From Bradyrhizobium sp. Tv2a-2 (lineage in GTDB: Bacteria > Pseudomonadota > Alphaproteobacteria > Rhizobiales > Xanthobacteraceae): DNA of 64,000 nucleotides. Both the position numbers and the translations under genes were made by a program. The stretch is from the NCBI RefSeq assembly GCF_000472425.1, contig NZ_AXAI01000001.1:632768-696767 (forward strand). Reading direction: 5' to 3'. Positions 63,333 to 64,000 of the stretch are shown piece by piece. The notes beneath the pieces are model-generated. The model was not told the DNA's origin and searched no databases. It saw nothing but the letters and a program-made list of their open reading frames with translations. Positions within the stretch are counted from its first letter, which is position 1. Each line of letters starts with the position of its first letter.

Positions 63333-64000
63333 CTATCTCCGCCGCCTGATATAGAAATAGTTCGGCACGAGCCCCAGCAGGGCGACGCCCGCCATGATCC
63401 ACCAGCCGCGATGGAAGGCGGCGACGCGCTCGCTTACGGTGGCGGGGGTGCCGATGATGGCGACGAACAGGGCCACGCCGATCGCGAGCGCGGCCTGCCG
63501 GATCATGTTGACGACGCCTGAGCCGGTGGCGAACAGGTTCGGCGGCAGCGAACCGGCGCTCACGCCCATCAGGGTTGGAAAGGTCAGCCCGACGCCGATG
63601 CCAACAAGGACCAGCCCGCCGACGATCGTCGGCATGTCCGGCTCGACGCCGATCATGCTCGCCCAGACAATCAGGCCGCCCGCGAACAGGATGACGCCTG
63701 ATGTCACCACACTGGCCGCGCCGAACCGGGCGATCAGCCGTCCGGCAAACAACAACGAAGTGATGGGCACGCAGAGTGGTCCGGGCGCGATGGCAAGGCC
63801 GGTCTTGAGCGCCGACCAGCCCCATGCCGTCTGCTCCCACAGCGCAACCGAAAGCAGCATCGCGCCGAAGCCCGCGGAATAAGGCGCCATCACCAGCGAC
63901 GCGCCGGTAAACGCCCGCACCTTGAACAGCGCGGGATCTACGAAGGGATTTTTTGAGCCGACGCAGTGGCGCACGAATGCAACGAGCGTGACAAGCGCAA
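63333..64000 (-). CDS. MFS transporter, DHA2-like, partial (N-terminus beyond right edge)
   Basis: The frame is open from the window edge to the stop at 63333, about 222 residues. It covers the C-terminal six or so membrane segments of a 14-segment MFS exporter (PFVDPALFKVRAFTGASLVM .. SGVVNMIRQAALAIGVALF). GTG 63974 is inside the gene, not its start. Likely drug or metabolite efflux. Confidence 0.8.
   Translation of the reverse strand, partial: ALVTLVAFVRHCVGSKNPFVDPALFKVRAFTGASLVMAPYSAGFGAMLLSVALWEQTAWGWSALKTGLAIAPGPLCVPITSLLFAGRLIARFGAASVVTSGVILFAGGLIVWASMIGVEPDMPTIVGGLVLVGIGVGLTFPTLMGVSAGSLPPNLFATGSGVVNMIRQAALAIGVALFVAIIGTPATVSERVAAFHRGWWIMAGVALLGLVPNYFYIRRRR

Noticed and set aside
1..64000. 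CRISPR array, tRNA, rRNA or intact transposon
   Set aside because: No regularly spaced direct repeats, no tRNA-like cloverleaf or rRNA stretches, and no transposase motifs were found on reading both strands.

Overview
High-GC DNA with dense, often overlapping genes (many ATGA/TGATG junctions). Gene types, codon bias and interspersed palindromes (a 102-bp hairpin element present twice, GAAA-loop hairpins, an 86-bp cruciform element) point to an alphaproteobacterium close to Bradyrhizobium. This assignment comes from recall of gene and repeat types, not from a search. No rRNA, tRNA, CRISPR array, phage or intact insertion sequence was seen.

Layout. 1-12 kb: surface-polysaccharide locus. A seven-gene minus-strand operon (12185 to 2517) carries GT4 glycosyltransferases, a Wzc/ExoP-like co-polymerase with a degenerate kinase domain, an O-antigen-ligase/polymerase-like membrane protein, a MurJ/Wzx-type flippase and a polysaccharide deacetylase. 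It is followed by a plus-strand GT4 and a secreted glycoside hydrolase cut by the left edge. 12.6-14 kb: secreted DUF1080 protein and a cupin, divergent. 14-17 kb: a GAF-GAF-GAF-GGDEF-EAL protein. 17.4-22 kb: catabolic operon (Ldh2-type dehydrogenase, NtaA-type flavin monooxygenase, fumarylacetoacetate-hydrolase family) facing a Tat-exported sulfatase. 22.3-26.4 kb: Lrp regulator divergent from a fused indolepyruvate ferredoxin oxidoreductase. 26.4-28.1 kb: SSS symporter with its DUF3311 partner. 28.3-35 kb: secreted amidase, LuxR remnant, Bug-type binding protein, NHL-repeat protein, acyltransferase and serine hydrolase. 35-40.5 kb: LysR regulator divergent from an EmrAB-like efflux operon ending in an AhpD-like protein, then an AraC regulator. 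40.8-43.4 kb: DUF2336-PilZ-HD-GYP operon. 43.4-45.4 kb: LemA and two TPM-domain proteins. 45.6-50.3 kb: lone CoxL-like molybdoenzyme subunit, DapA-family aldolase, a frameshifted small gene, nitroreductase. 50.3-57 kb: M1 aminopeptidase, J-domain membrane protein, DUF763, NUDIX, serine hydrolase. 57.2-59.7 kb: flavoprotein hydroxylase divergent from a MarR regulator, with a clear promoter/operator overlap. 59.7-61.6 kb: encapsulin nanocompartment operon (DyP peroxidase cargo plus shell). 61.6-63.3 kb: repeat DNA and a toxin-antitoxin pair whose toxin is broken by an amber codon. Right edge: partial MFS transporter.

How the parts fit. Several c-di-GMP genes (GGDEF-EAL, PilZ, HD-GYP) share the window with the polysaccharide operon, a common regulator-output pairing, but nothing here links them directly. 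The most notable items are the encapsulin-DyP operon, where the shell gene's ribosome site lies inside the cargo-targeting codons; the amber-interrupted toxin beside an intact antitoxin; the co-polymerase with Arg in place of the Walker-A Lys; and a repeat family that supplies stop codons to two genes at convergent junctions.
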